Source of the DNA: Klebsormidium nitens
Taxonomy: Eukaryota; Streptophyta; Klebsormidiophyceae; Klebsormidiales; Klebsormidiaceae
Length of the DNA: 64,000 bases
NCBI GenBank assembly: GCA_000708835.1
Contig: DF237087.1
Location: forward strand, 1 to 64,000
Direction of reading: 5' to 3'
In this document: piece after piece, positions 11,873 to 23,196 of the stretch
How positions within the stretch are numbered: the stretch's first letter is position 1
Layout: each line of letters starts with the position of its first letter
Translations under genes and position numbers: made by a program
The notes under the pieces: model-generated
Told to the model about the DNA's origin: nothing
What the model saw: only the letters and a program-made list of their open reading frames with translations
Database searches by the model: none

Positions 11873-14800
11873 TCATGCTGCCAACGGGACGAAGGAGCCG
11901 TGCAGCCCGAACGGCACCCTCTGCGGAATCGCGAGACGGGCGACGGGAGGCTCCGAGAAGCGCTGCGCGTCCACGATCAGGAGCTGCGGATTGAACAAGA
12001 ACGGCTACAATCAGAAGCGCGCAACATAGAGACGCGAAGATCGAAAAAAGCTCCACTTTTGAGGGGAGAATAAATCGCCGAGTCGTGAAGAGCAATCAGA
12101 AGACGTAAGAGTCGGGCACTCTGTGAGACATGCTGAGATTCAAAATGTTCCTACTTATGTACCCATCTAGACTTTGGTCTAAAGAGCCCGTCACTCAAGC
12201 GCTGAAGGACTCGACGACGACCTGAACATTGGTACGCTGGAGAACATCCATCGTTTGAGGAATGCGCAGCAAACCGGACCCTGTCTCCGCGATAAAAGTT
12301 GGTAGAAAAAGTGACCGACGAAGGTGCCGATTGAAAGCGGGGGACGCTATTTCAACATCTCCGCTAAAAGAGAGTGCGAATGAAGGCGGCGCTTGAGAGG
12401 GGTGCTAAGATATCCAGCAGAATCGAAGAAAGCTTCGCACAAAGCGCTGCCGTTAGCGGAGCAAGTGTCCTCGCTGACGTGAGCATCTAACAGCTGACAT
12501 ATGTTGTGGCGTGCGGCCTTGAAGAGGAGTGTGTTCTCACCTCTGACGTGTCCGTGTTCCGGTCGTATACGAAGCAGACGAGCCAGCCGTCGTCCTCTTC
12601 CGTCGCTCCGTCCCGCGGAACGAACGACGGCTCGGAACCGAAGCGGTCGGGGCCGAAGTTGTGGAACTCCATCTTGATCGGCACCTGCAAGTTTGAAAGT
12701 GGCGGATAAGCAATTCGGTTGTAACAAAGAAGAGGGGGCGAAAATCCTTGCGAAATTAGGACGACCCCGCAACTAAGAACCTTATCACAAACTCTGCAGA
12801 CTTACGATTCACAGGATGATTGTTATCTTCTTTCCGTTCGAGCGGAGCAGATCTCTTGAGGTATCGCACAAGCAACTACCTTGAGCCAGAAAGTTGTTTT
12901 GTGAGAGAAAGGAACGGCATAAGCCATTCTCAAGAGCAAAATGCATCCTTGCGACTCGCGGCTTTCACCCCGGTTCTTTTCCGCAATACTCCTGCTCGCC
13001 TCCACGTTATGCACAAGATGAGGACCCACTACAGTACTTACAAGATTACCAACCGTTTGTGTCGAAGCAGGGATTAAGCAGGGAAAGGCGGGCGCAGCCA
13101 AGTGGTTTCGTCTCAATGCCCTGAGCCAATTCTCAATTTTGATCCTCGATTTTCAGTTTTTCATCCTCAAATCTCACCTGCGCGTTCTTCTCGTCGGGCA
13201 GGTAATACTTGACGATGCTCGTGTGCAGCGGCATCCCCTCCCGCACCGTAGCGTCCGTGTCCGTCACTAACCCGTACCCAAACCGGTTCCTAAACCCGGC
13301 GTAGTTATCGTTGATCCGGGGCATGTCCGCCGAGAAGTCCAGGGGCGTCAGCATCTTCTCGGTTACCCCCCCGGTCTTCAGGTTAATCCGCCACTCGGTT
13401 AACCGCGCCTTTAACCCGCCATCCGGCTTGCCCAAGTGCTCGGCGAACCACTCCGAGGCGGACTGGTCGGGCGGGGTGCTGAGGGCCGGGTTCTTGGAGG
13501 CGCAGCCGTACAGTACAATCTGCGCAGCAGAAGCAGAAAAAAAAACTTTTGCGCTCATTGAAGTACTTGTCATCACTCGATTTTTGTTGCAAAATCGTCT
13601 TGCAGAAATCTAAAAACGTAAAAAAAAGGGCCCAGAAGACTACCAAACCAGCAGAAAAGGCCGTGTGCCGGGCACCGGGCATATCCAAACAAGTCGGCCA
13701 TCGATAATCGGATGGTGCAAGGGCTGCAAAAGGAGAAGGAAGATAAAAACACCGTAAGCATTGCCAACAGTGCTTGATCCTTCTTGGGTCACACATAAAA
13801 AACGTCGGTCTGATTCTCAGTTGACGATGTCAGATGCCCGGAAAATACTGAGCCCAACAAGTTATCACTTCCTTGGGAAGAAAGGCGGAGCCAATGAAGA
13901 GACACGCTCGTATGACAGATACTGGAATGAAAGGGCAGGAAAGAGACGAACACTACAGGCTGCGCACTGCAAACAAAGTCGGCTTTGGCTAAGTGAAGCG
14001 AAGCAGAAAGAACTCTGAAGAAACGACATGATGAGCGGAGGACAGGTCAGCTCGTGACGTACCTCGTTCCCGTCCTCGTATGCGTTGAGCGTATGGAACG
14101 CAAAGCACGTGGCCGTCTCGAACCAGCGCACCGACTCCCTGCCACCGAAGCGCGGCATGACGCCAAACCGCGCGGGCTGATCCGGCTCGAACTCGATCAG
14201 CTCCCCCCCGCGGAGCTTCCGCTGGAAGTCGAACGTCAGCGGAAAGTCGAGGATGACGTTGTAGTTCTCCGTGATCGCGAAGTCGTGCATCATGGTCGGG
14301 CGCTTCACGTCCAGGGGGGTCTTGTGCACTAGCTCGCCAGTCTTGGACGCGACCCCCACGGAGCAGTACGGGGGCGTGACCGCGTAACCGAAGAAAACCA
14401 TGTCCCCATTTCGGGGGTCTATCTTTGGGTGGGCTGTGAAGGGGAAGTCGAGCTGGCCGTCGAAGTCGTAAACGCCGACGGTCGTGAGATCGTCCATATC
14501 AACTTCGTGGGGGGGGCCGGCCTCCATGAGTGCCAGCAGTCTGCCGTGGTGCCCCACGACGTGGGTGTTGGCAGTTTGCTGCAAACACAGGGTTAAGAGA
14601 GTCGGGAACTGTTCTACAGCTGTCTGTGGGTTTGAAGGAGCTGAGGCTACGTGCAGGGTTTCAGGACCGTTTCAAAAACTACCTGTGAAACTTCAACGAG
14701 CTGAGGCTACATGAGAAGTGTTCGAGCCAGGTAGAAAAGACAAAGGCTTCGTCACCCACACACGAAGCCTGTGATGATAGGTTCAAAGATTGGGGAAGCA

Positions 14801-16459
14801 TGTCACGGTCCGATCCCTTGATGAACGGATTCTACCAAGTCTTTATCCAGATTTCCAAAACTCTTCAGAACTAATCGGCACATCCTGCTGATTCAAACAA
14901 CTGTTGCCACCTCACCTTGAACCCAATTCCGTGCAGCACCGAGTTAACCGCCATGTTTTCCAGCAAGTTTCCGGCCGCAAGTGTACCCATCAGAACTGGC
15001 TTCCCCGCTTCATTTTCCAGCTTATACCCCTCTGTCCCGACAAACTTGTTCTGATAGCTAGGCTTTCCGTTTTGAAACCGCACCGCGTGCAGCATGCCAT
15101 CACCCTCGAACCAGTGGTACTTGGTCAGGCTGCCCGTGAGCGAGCGGTATGTTTTGGGCATGAACTGAGGGTTGGGACCTGTGAAGAGGAAAGCGTAACT
15201 TCGTTCGGGAGAGGACATCCCCTTGTTCCATGACAAATGCTCCATTGGGCTATGAGCCGTTCGAAAGCCAGAGTATGGACTATTCAAAGCTTAGATAATG
15301 CTCGAATTCTTTGGAAGAGTTCATCGACTGGTTTTGAAGGAGGCCAACTTGAGCATGTTCTTGCTGAATCATTCTTTGGCCGTTCCTGTACTGGAAAACG
15401 ATACTTATACATAATTCCGACACTTGTGCGTATCCTGGGGGTGGCTCTGACTGTAAGATGCTTGTTGCTGCTAAAAAAATATCTAGATCGAAAGTAGCCG
15501 GCAGAAGTGCCATGCAATTGCTCACAGAGCCTGGTACGCAATCCTTCCTGCCCAAATGCATTCTCTCAAATACCGATGGGCACAGCTTTCGGCGGCGCGC
15601 AAGCTTAGTCTTCTGTCTGCTGTACACCACACTAAGCGCGTTTTAAAAGGAATGCAGGGTCGTGCAATCGAAGAGTTTACTGACAATGCTTGAAAGAAAA
15701 GCGAAGCCACCTCGATTCCATGACACTCCAATCCTTTTTCCCTCTGACAAGCCAATGAGATGATCAAATCGGGATATGCAACTCACCATTGCGGACATAC
15801 ACCCCATCCGGAAACCCGCTGGGCACGGCTCCCTCTAGAACCCTCACTGGCATCCTCCCCTCCAGCTCCGGCACTGGTGCAAAGTTGCCCCTCAGAGCGT
15901 AATCCACTTCTGGCGCCTCCACCCCCCCAGGACCGACCTCCCTGAATAAGCCCGCCCCCGCCGCCACAGCCACGGTCCCTACTGCCTTCTGCACTCCCTT
16001 TGCAATTGGATTACCAAACGCCAATTCTCCAACCCAGTCAAACGGACCCTGCTGACGCGGGGCCGTCTTCGGCCGCTGCCTTGCGGCCCTGCGAAGTGCC
16101 TCCACCCGCTGGCTGGACATTTCTTTTGGGGGGGTGTACATTTTCCCTGGGTTTGAAGCCCCCCGCTCGGTCACAGCCTGTGTCCCCTCCCCTTTCTCTG
16201 CAAGTCCCGCCCCCCCTTTTGATGCATTTGCGGCGACGACTCTCTTTGCTGGCTTCCTATCGTTGCTGATGTCAGCGCGCACCGTGTGCCCGCGTCGACT
16301 CTGACGTAGGGGGTAGAGGGCAGGCTGGAAAGTAGATGTTCCTGAGCCCCCCCCGCAGAAAGGGCTGCCAGCGCAGCGAAGAAAACCAGGGGTGCTGCTG
16401 GGCAGTTGTTGGATCAAAGTGGATCCAGAAACTGTATGCAAACATAAGAGAGACTGCAT
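11873..16459 (-). CDS. Carotenoid cleavage dioxygenase (RPE65/CCD family), predicted plastid form
   Basis: Exons on the minus strand: 16459-15787, 15178-14916, 14578-14063, 13519-13178, 12684-12541 and 11983-11873. They join to 682 residues. CCDs cleave a double bond of a carotenoid or apocarotenoid using Fe(II) held by four histidines. All four are visible: H362 (FTAHPKIDP), H410 ([11 protein letters not shown]), H474 ([10 protein letters not shown]) and H674 (LHGSFVPLA). Other family motifs are [26 protein letters not shown] and a late [12 protein letters not shown]. The first 120 or so residues are hydroxylated, basic and proline-rich, which fits a plastid transit peptide and makes the protein longer than the usual 540-600 residues. 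The start at 16459 is the first ATG in the open frame of exon 1. The TAHPKIDP and [11 protein letters not shown] regions recall the CCD1/CCD4 group, but cleavage position and subfamily cannot be decided from motifs alone. Confidence 0.92.
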
Positions 16460-18412
16460 CAAAAAGTGAATGAATAACAGCTGAACGACACTCTCTCTCC
16501 CTCTTTTTAAATGTCTAAACAAGAATGTCTAGCTTCGCTCCGCACTTCGACCTTCATTTTCTTCCTAGCTGGATCCTTGTTCAAAAGCTGATTCAACAGA
16601 GCTCTTACTTTGCTCAGGTTGTCAAACGCAATGCACTTGTGCCAGTAACGTTTCTGCTGATCTACTGTACATGTTCTGAGGCCCAATGCAGATGCACAAC
16701 CAGCAACTGCTTTGAAGGGGCACCTTGCCAAAGGTCTGTCTGCTAACTTCTGAAACATCCAAAGCACAAGACAACGAATGCGCCACATGGAAGATGGACG
16801 GGGTGACAGCACCATGGAAAGAGCAGAAGGTTATTGTAGAGAGACTACTGGCAGCCAAATCCTATCCTGTTTTCTCTGAGCTTGTCACCAGCCCACCACT
16901 TCATGCATGTATCCAAGACCAGGATGATTTGCCAGAAGCGGCTTGCACACTTTTCATGAACTCATGCAGCTTGGCAAACCAAAAGTGATACCAACAGGTT
17001 AGATAGAAAGGCCCACTAGGCCTGGCCATGCGCTGACAGCGAATGTATGACAACACTCCATCCCAGGCACTGGTCACAAAATTGAGCCACCACCCTTTAG
17101 GACAGTCAACAAAGAAAAGGCAAACGCTCAGTGCCCACCTGTCAACTGAGGCGCCATTCTTCTGTGGAGAATGCAACTTGCCAAAAGCAATAGAACTGGT
17201 CACTTCACCTCCTCAACCTCAACCTGCTGCTTAGTGTCTTCCCTCCAATGTGGCGGCGCTAGTCAAAGTGTGGTGACTGAACAATCTGAACAATCCAGCT
17301 CGAAGGAAGGCAGTATGGAAAAAGGGTGTATCCAGAGGAATATGTATCGGCAGGATAGCTACTAATCCGTACTGCTCGCTTGCCGCTATACCTTTGCAAT
17401 CTCAGCTCAACCTACAAGGTGCTGCTGTGTCCGCCCACCCTAATTCAGCCCCCGCCCCAGCTTCGAAAGCGAAGTGCCTTGATCTGCACGGCGCACGCTT
17501 GATAGGAAAAAGCCTCCTCTTGAGTTCAATCTCGATTCTGCAAGAGACAAGAGTGGGGACGAAAGCGTCGCGAGATACCCAGCATGGCAAGCACCCCTTG
17601 TGCTTCCAGATCAGATCTTGGAAACACACGTGTGCAAGCTGCGCTGTGGCTTCCAAGTTCCATGATGACGAATTAAGGAAGTTCCGCGTCGTGTTTCCAG
17701 CAGTGCTCGCCTAGCACGAAGCCTGGCATAGACTGTAGTACCTAGTAGCTATACCAATTTAGCGATACCGGCTTATGAAGTCTCACTCTCAGTTCAGTCT
17801 GCACTGGTTCTGGCGAGTTCTGGCGCAGTTGCCGCGAGAAGTGAAGATACGGCAGCCCAGGTAGAGGGCCCAGAATGAGCCACGTAAGCGCGCAATCTGC
17901 CCTCGTGGCTTCTAGTGAGCGACGTCCAAATACAAATCTGCTGATGCTTCTGACAAGTCAGCAAACCCCCTGGCGCGCTGATTGCGCTCAGGAACTGGGC
18001 AGTGGGGTTCAAGTTTCTGACACGCACGCAACTAGCAAGCGCGCTTTGCGCTCGCGAGCACGCCCAGTTTGATTGGAGTCTGGACTCTGGACCCCTTTCT
18101 CCTCTGAGTCTGAGAATCTAGATTGAGCCCTGGAGGCTGGAATGCCTGCTGCCTTCGTGAAGGTGGTGGGATTGGAATTTGAGAGCTCCATGAAAATTAA
18201 ACTTTGTCCATTCCCTTTTGAGGGCACGGGTTGATGCTTCCAGCACAATATTCGCGGCGCTCCTGATAGTGCTGAGTGCCTTTGCTGGTTCACTGGAAAA
18301 AGACGATTGACGTTGCTGCAGCGCCAAGAGCGGCGCAGGTCGCACTCAGTGCCGGCATCTGCTTCTCTCAAGCACTGCACCCATAGCTCTGACGTCCAGC
18401 CAGCTAGTCAGG
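16460..18412. other. Divergent upstream region without a supported gene
   Basis: About 1.95 kb lies between the starts of the carotenoid dioxygenase gene (minus) and the lumen-protein gene (plus). The small open frames on both strands are short, overlap each other and show no family motif. The region presumably holds promoters for both flanking genes; I cannot define elements within it. Confidence 0.4.
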
Positions 18413-20627
18413 ATGCAGAACTGCGGCGCGCGGCATTGCAACATCAATGGGTTCAAATGGGGCACTCCGAAGCCGCATTGCAATGTGGGAGCGGTGTCAG
18501 AGTCACGCAGCTTCCTACGTGGACTTGTTACATCAGCCCGTATTTGTCGTCGAGTTGGCCAAAGAAGTGGCAGGTACAGAGGTCCAGATAGAATACAAAG
18601 CTTTTGCCACAGTCTGGTAGATGGGGCTGATGGAGAATCTGCCCATGTCTTACACCACTTTTCAAAACAGCGAGTTTGCATTCAGAACCAAGGCGACAGA
18701 AGGATAGAGAGGGGCTGTACGTGCATTACAAGAACGCGAGCCGCTGAAATCAGGGGTGGTGCAGCTTCATCCGATCATACGCTTTCGAACTCTCTGCTTC
18801 TGGGCAGAGCGGTTGCAGCCAAAGCAGTCACTTACAAAGATACAAATAGTACAGTTGAGCCCGTGTTGAACCCAATCTCGACTTCAGCGAAAAGCGAAAG
18901 GAGAGATCGGTGGCGCCCCAGCTTTGCCTGGCTGCTCGCACTCAGTCTGCTCTTAGGAGACGCCAGCGCACTGGCGCCAGCGGCGCAAGCCTTTCCGTTC
19001 TTTGGGCCGTCGCAGGAGAAGGACCCAGTGGAGCCGTTTGTGATCTACGGAACTGTGGAGTGAGTGCCACTCCTGGTGCGCGCATGCATTAAGATGCTCG
19101 TTTGATGCGCAGAATGAGTTCCTAACTGATGAAGTTCTGTTGATGCCACACCAATTAGAGCAAGGAAATGCAGAAGGGTTGTTTGATGGTGGAGCTTCCT
19201 GTCACAAAGAGGTAAGATTGAGGGAATTGACGAAAGTAAAGCTTGCTTTGACATCTATCAATCAATCCGCTTCTTTGTTTGGAAGAGGGATGTGATCTTA
19301 CACTCGTTAGCTGACCCGCAAACTCTAATTGCAGGAAGAAGTTTCTCATTGAGAAAATCGAAGATGGGCGCATTGTTGGTCGTAAGAAAGGCTTTACGGC
19401 CTCTGTATGGTGAGCCTCTTTGCCGGTCGATGCGCACCTTCAATACCTCACTGCGGTGTTCTCAACCTTTTTAGCTATCTACGGGGGCATGAAGCGGAAG
19501 CTTTGCACATTACCCAGCGCACAATGTTTCATGAGTTGCGGCCAGCCCTGAAAGGTCTTCGGCCAATGCAAGGTTCAAATCTCTCATGATCCAAATGCGG
19601 TTTGGATGGTGTCGCTGTCAGGGCATTCACTCGTTATTCAGGTATCTACCTGATAGCTGTTGCTCCTGTCTAGAAGTCGTCTGTTGATCCTCCCTGCAGT
19701 GCAAAATGCGTAGGGGCCAACGCGGAGACTCCGGAGTTTCTCGGGCTGCCTACTGGCATGAAGGTATGATGCAGTGGGTACCTCTACTTCTGACTTTCAG
19801 CATCTGATAAGCCTCTCTTTGCGTACCAATGGCGTGTGGATTTGACCAAACGAGAAGGCGCCCGCTTCCCCATCGACCACAACTCTGCTTTGCAGACGAG
19901 GGAGAGATTCAGAGTCACATGGGTTTGAGGTTACCCTTGGCATGAAGTTTTCTGGTTCATCGACGGTGGACCGATTCAGGGACCATGCATTCGAGTTCAA
20001 CTGTGCATGAGCATTGCGGTAGATACAGTTTCGCTCTTGGGCCCGATAGATTATCCACCAGTCTCTGCCGGGTTCCTCCCGGCAGTGTGCTACCGTGGTA
20101 ATTGGAAGGTTGAACGAACGGACAAGCTACCTCCTGGCTTGGGGGCCTTAGAAATTTGAAACCCCGAAGACTCTAGCAAGTACAGACGGCCAGTAACTTT
20201 ACTCGAGCGTTTGCAGCACCCCTGCCCAGAAAGTCGTGCGTTCATCGAATATGCTCGTGCCTTCCGGTTCCCCTGCTGCTTGCTGCGATCTGCACGTTCG
20301 ACCTGGGACTTTGCATCTGTAACGCCTCAATTGGTGAATTCTAGATGCAACTTTTGGAAGGCCAATAATTTTGGAACGCAGATGGAGGAGGCCCCTGGGG
20401 AGCAGAGCTGCAGCAAATGGGAGGCCGCCAGCAAGGACGAAGTGTGCGCAAAACCGTGCAAGCTCTCGTGCGACGACGCGGTCGCGCGGCAGGTTCGGCT
20501 CGAGCGCGCATCTACGGGGTACGAGCTCGACCCGGGGGATCGACAGAAGGCGCTGCGGGGCTGTGCGGCGGCCTGCGAGAACGAATGTGAGCCGCTGATT
20601 GTGGATCTGACGGCTCGGATGGGTTGA
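18413..20627 (+). CDS. Predicted thylakoid-lumen cysteine-rich protein
   Basis: Exons 18413-19059, 19335-19409, 19700-19763 and 20382-20627 join to 343 residues. I do not recognise a named family. Residues 160-193 look like a lumen-targeting signal: a twin arginine (ERRDRWRPS), a hydrophobic stretch (FAWLLALSLLLG) and an AQA cleavage site before FPFFG. The mature part would be about 150 residues. It contains KKFLIEKIEDGRIVGRKKGF, ETPEFLGLPTGMK and nine cysteines, among them CAKC, CAKPCKLSC and CAAACENEC. That pattern suggests disulfides or metal binding. The long N-terminal part (residues 1-159) is expected to be transit sequence but is unusually long. It contains no other Met, so either 18413 is the true start or a further 5' exon exists. 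Splice phases 2, 2 and 0 agree at each junction. Function unknown. Confidence 0.72.
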
Positions 20628-22637
20628 GAGGACGGGTGGGACCTCCTTGGTCTATTCTGGATGCACGGTTTTTGGATTTCAGCGAATGGCGGTTCCCTAT
20701 GAAGTATAGACCTGCGAGAAGAGCATGCGACATACGGGTACTCTATGACTGATACGAAGGAGTCCAATTCTGCTTGATATGATCGTACCCGCTCGCTGGC
20801 AGGGGCCGCCGTGTGCGACTCTTGTTGACGGTCATTACTGGTTCAGATTCGCTTTGCTTGGCGTTGCTTTCCCATTGTGCTCTAACGGCCAAGTGATTCG
20901 ACCAAGAACATTGAATGTGAAAAGCGCACCTCGGCAGCGATGGGATTCCGCGCTTCAAATCAGCAGACCGTTTCTGCCACGTGGCTTTCAATGATTGCAT
21001 CTTGGGCCGTTCCCAACAGCGCCCTGTGGATTCCGACCATTACGGGACCTTGGAAAGCGGCTCTGTTCCTGTTCGCCATACTTCTGCGCTACTCCGTTAT
21101 ATTGCTCCTGCCTGCCTACCTTCAAACCTGCCCACGCTTACTTTTGTGAGCGCGCATCTGCTGACTCTGGATAACTTCAGTGTTGAGTGCACTGCAACCC
21201 GTGAAGCTCTTCAGAGCGTCGCTCTTGACTTCTTCCACCATGCTAGTACAAGATCCTGCTACGGCCCTGAGCTCGCCACAAGTTAATGGCATAACAATGG
21301 CAAATCGTCGCACACACGGCTACCCAAGCGCAGATTTCCCGCTTTTCCCGTCCGGGACCCGCCTTCTATTCTCCGCATTGCTAGATTGCTCACATCTGAG
21401 TGCTTTGGAACAAGGGTCTCCACGTTCCTCTGGATACTCGCATCCTCTAAGACCGTGACATTGCTCCTCCAGGTCAGAAGCCCGGGCGGTCGTCGGCCTT
21501 CGTGGTGCCCATTCGGCCGTGAGCGTCCTCTGACGTCTTTTCGCATGCAATCTTCGCCGAGCTCTTTAGAGGACGGATGGGGTTTCGCTCCTTGACCATC
21601 GCTCAGGCCGCCAAGTGCGTGGGAAAACTACCCGGTTATTTGGAGCGCCGATCGCCCAGCAGATGTCGCTCGAGCAGAGGACTTCCCTCGGACTACTCTG
21701 TTTTTCAACCTCGCTCGCCTAAGACGGGCCGTCCTCGCAAGTGCACGCTTGACGGAGCTGCGACGAGGGGAAGGCATCTTTCAGCGAGTAATACTGTCTC
21801 GACTGAGGCTGCCCTTTCAATCTCACTTAGACCAATGTTCTTACTCGTGAGCTTCTTGACAAACGAGCTGCAGCTGGCAGTGGTCCCATTGTGTCGCCAA
21901 CTGGCACTGATTGCTCATTGCATGGCAAAGCTTGAGCGCGACCTTCTGCTAGAGCCATGCGGGGTCGTATCTGGGAATTGTGTTTGAAGGCGCCCCTCCA
22001 GCGTGATGGATCAATGGCCCATGTTCGCGCGGAGCTAGTGGTATAATTCAATCTTGTCAGATGCTGCAGAGCACGAATTACGGTCATAAATTGAAACCGT
22101 CGCACGAGCCGCTCAGCAATTGTGCTATAATCCAGTGGCCCATACTGCACATGGCCCAAGGCCCACATGCGCAGGCAACCGCGAGCCTGGCGGCATATGC
22201 ACGATGCATATTGTGCGCAACTTAGATTGTAGAAATTTGAGTCGATCCCCGGCTCGGATGTGCCACGGTGTGAGTGCACAGACTGGGTCCATACATATTT
22301 GCCGTCAATCAGCATTCATTGAATGCCGATCAATGGCTTCAGGCTACCTGCATGTAAACTTGATGCGGCAGCTGTTTTATTGTTCGACCGATCTTCCTCT
22401 CTGATACGTTAAGCATAGCACAACTATCCAACAAGCAGATAGCTCCTAAAAGACTCTTCAATCCGTACCTGGCCCGCACAAGCAGGCTCCTTAATACCGT
22501 CTCAAGAAGGACCGGGCGTTGAACTGCTAGACGGCCAGCCTGGCCCCAACAGCACATACAGCTCTTCGTTAGAAAAAAGTAAAGGGCGCCCATTTTACAC
22601 TGATTAGCCGAGCAAACACTAGACTGTCGCTGATCAT
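20628..22637. other. Intergenic stretch without a supported gene
   Basis: About 2 kb lies between the 3' end of the lumen-protein gene and the end of the shifted frame at 22638. Open frames on both strands, including one of 136 codons at 21577-21987, show no known motif and no convincing exon boundaries. I see nothing else. Confidence 0.35.
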
Positions 22638-23196
22638 TCACAAGCCATCAATGTCACTGTCCACCCACGACCACCAGTCGGGCTGCGACATTCCGGCCAG
22701 CATCGCATCTGCCGCCGTTTCTTGCGCCGCCGCGACGGGGTAACACTCGCCTGTGTGACCGTCCGGTCCGTCGTCTTTCCGCTCAAAGTTTTGCGGCTCC
22801 TCCAGTCGCGGCGATCCACCCCACAGCCACCAGTCCGGCTGCGACAGCCCCGCGAGCATCGCGTCCGCCGCATACTCCTGTTCCGCCGTCCATTTGCCAT
22901 GTGCGTCCTCATCCTCCCCTTCTCTAGTTTCTACCATTGGCTCCGCTTTCGGTAGCTCGTCGAAACTGACCCCCCTCGCGAACTGCTCGTGACCTCCCCC
23001 TGTCGCCAACTCGTCGACCCGCTCCCTCCTCACAAACCCGTCGAAAGCGCCCCCTCGCTGCGTTTCGTCCGGGAGCATTGCACTCGCCGTGCTCTCCGGG
23101 GGTGTCAAACTGCGCTCCAAAGCGGCCCCCACGAACGCGCCGCTAGGCGACCCCCCCCACGTCAGCGTGGCACCCCCAGATTCTAGGGCTCGAGCA
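22638..23196 (-). other. Shifted-frame continuation of the tail of LigB copy A
   Basis: Beyond the ten-base cytosine run at 23197-23206, the minus strand is open to a TGA at 22638 in a frame different from the upstream exon. One added base in the run (or two removed) would make it continuous with that exon. The roughly 185 residues are acidic and disordered and end in two copies of a 14-residue motif, AADAMLAGLSQPDW then AADAMLAGMSQPDW, each followed by a second Trp and, after one residue, a third. The repeated motif argues that this frame is translated. It may be the true C-terminus of the upstream protein, broken by an assembly error or a real frameshift, or a separate exon joined by an intron I did not find. 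No homologue is known to me. Confidence 0.5.
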
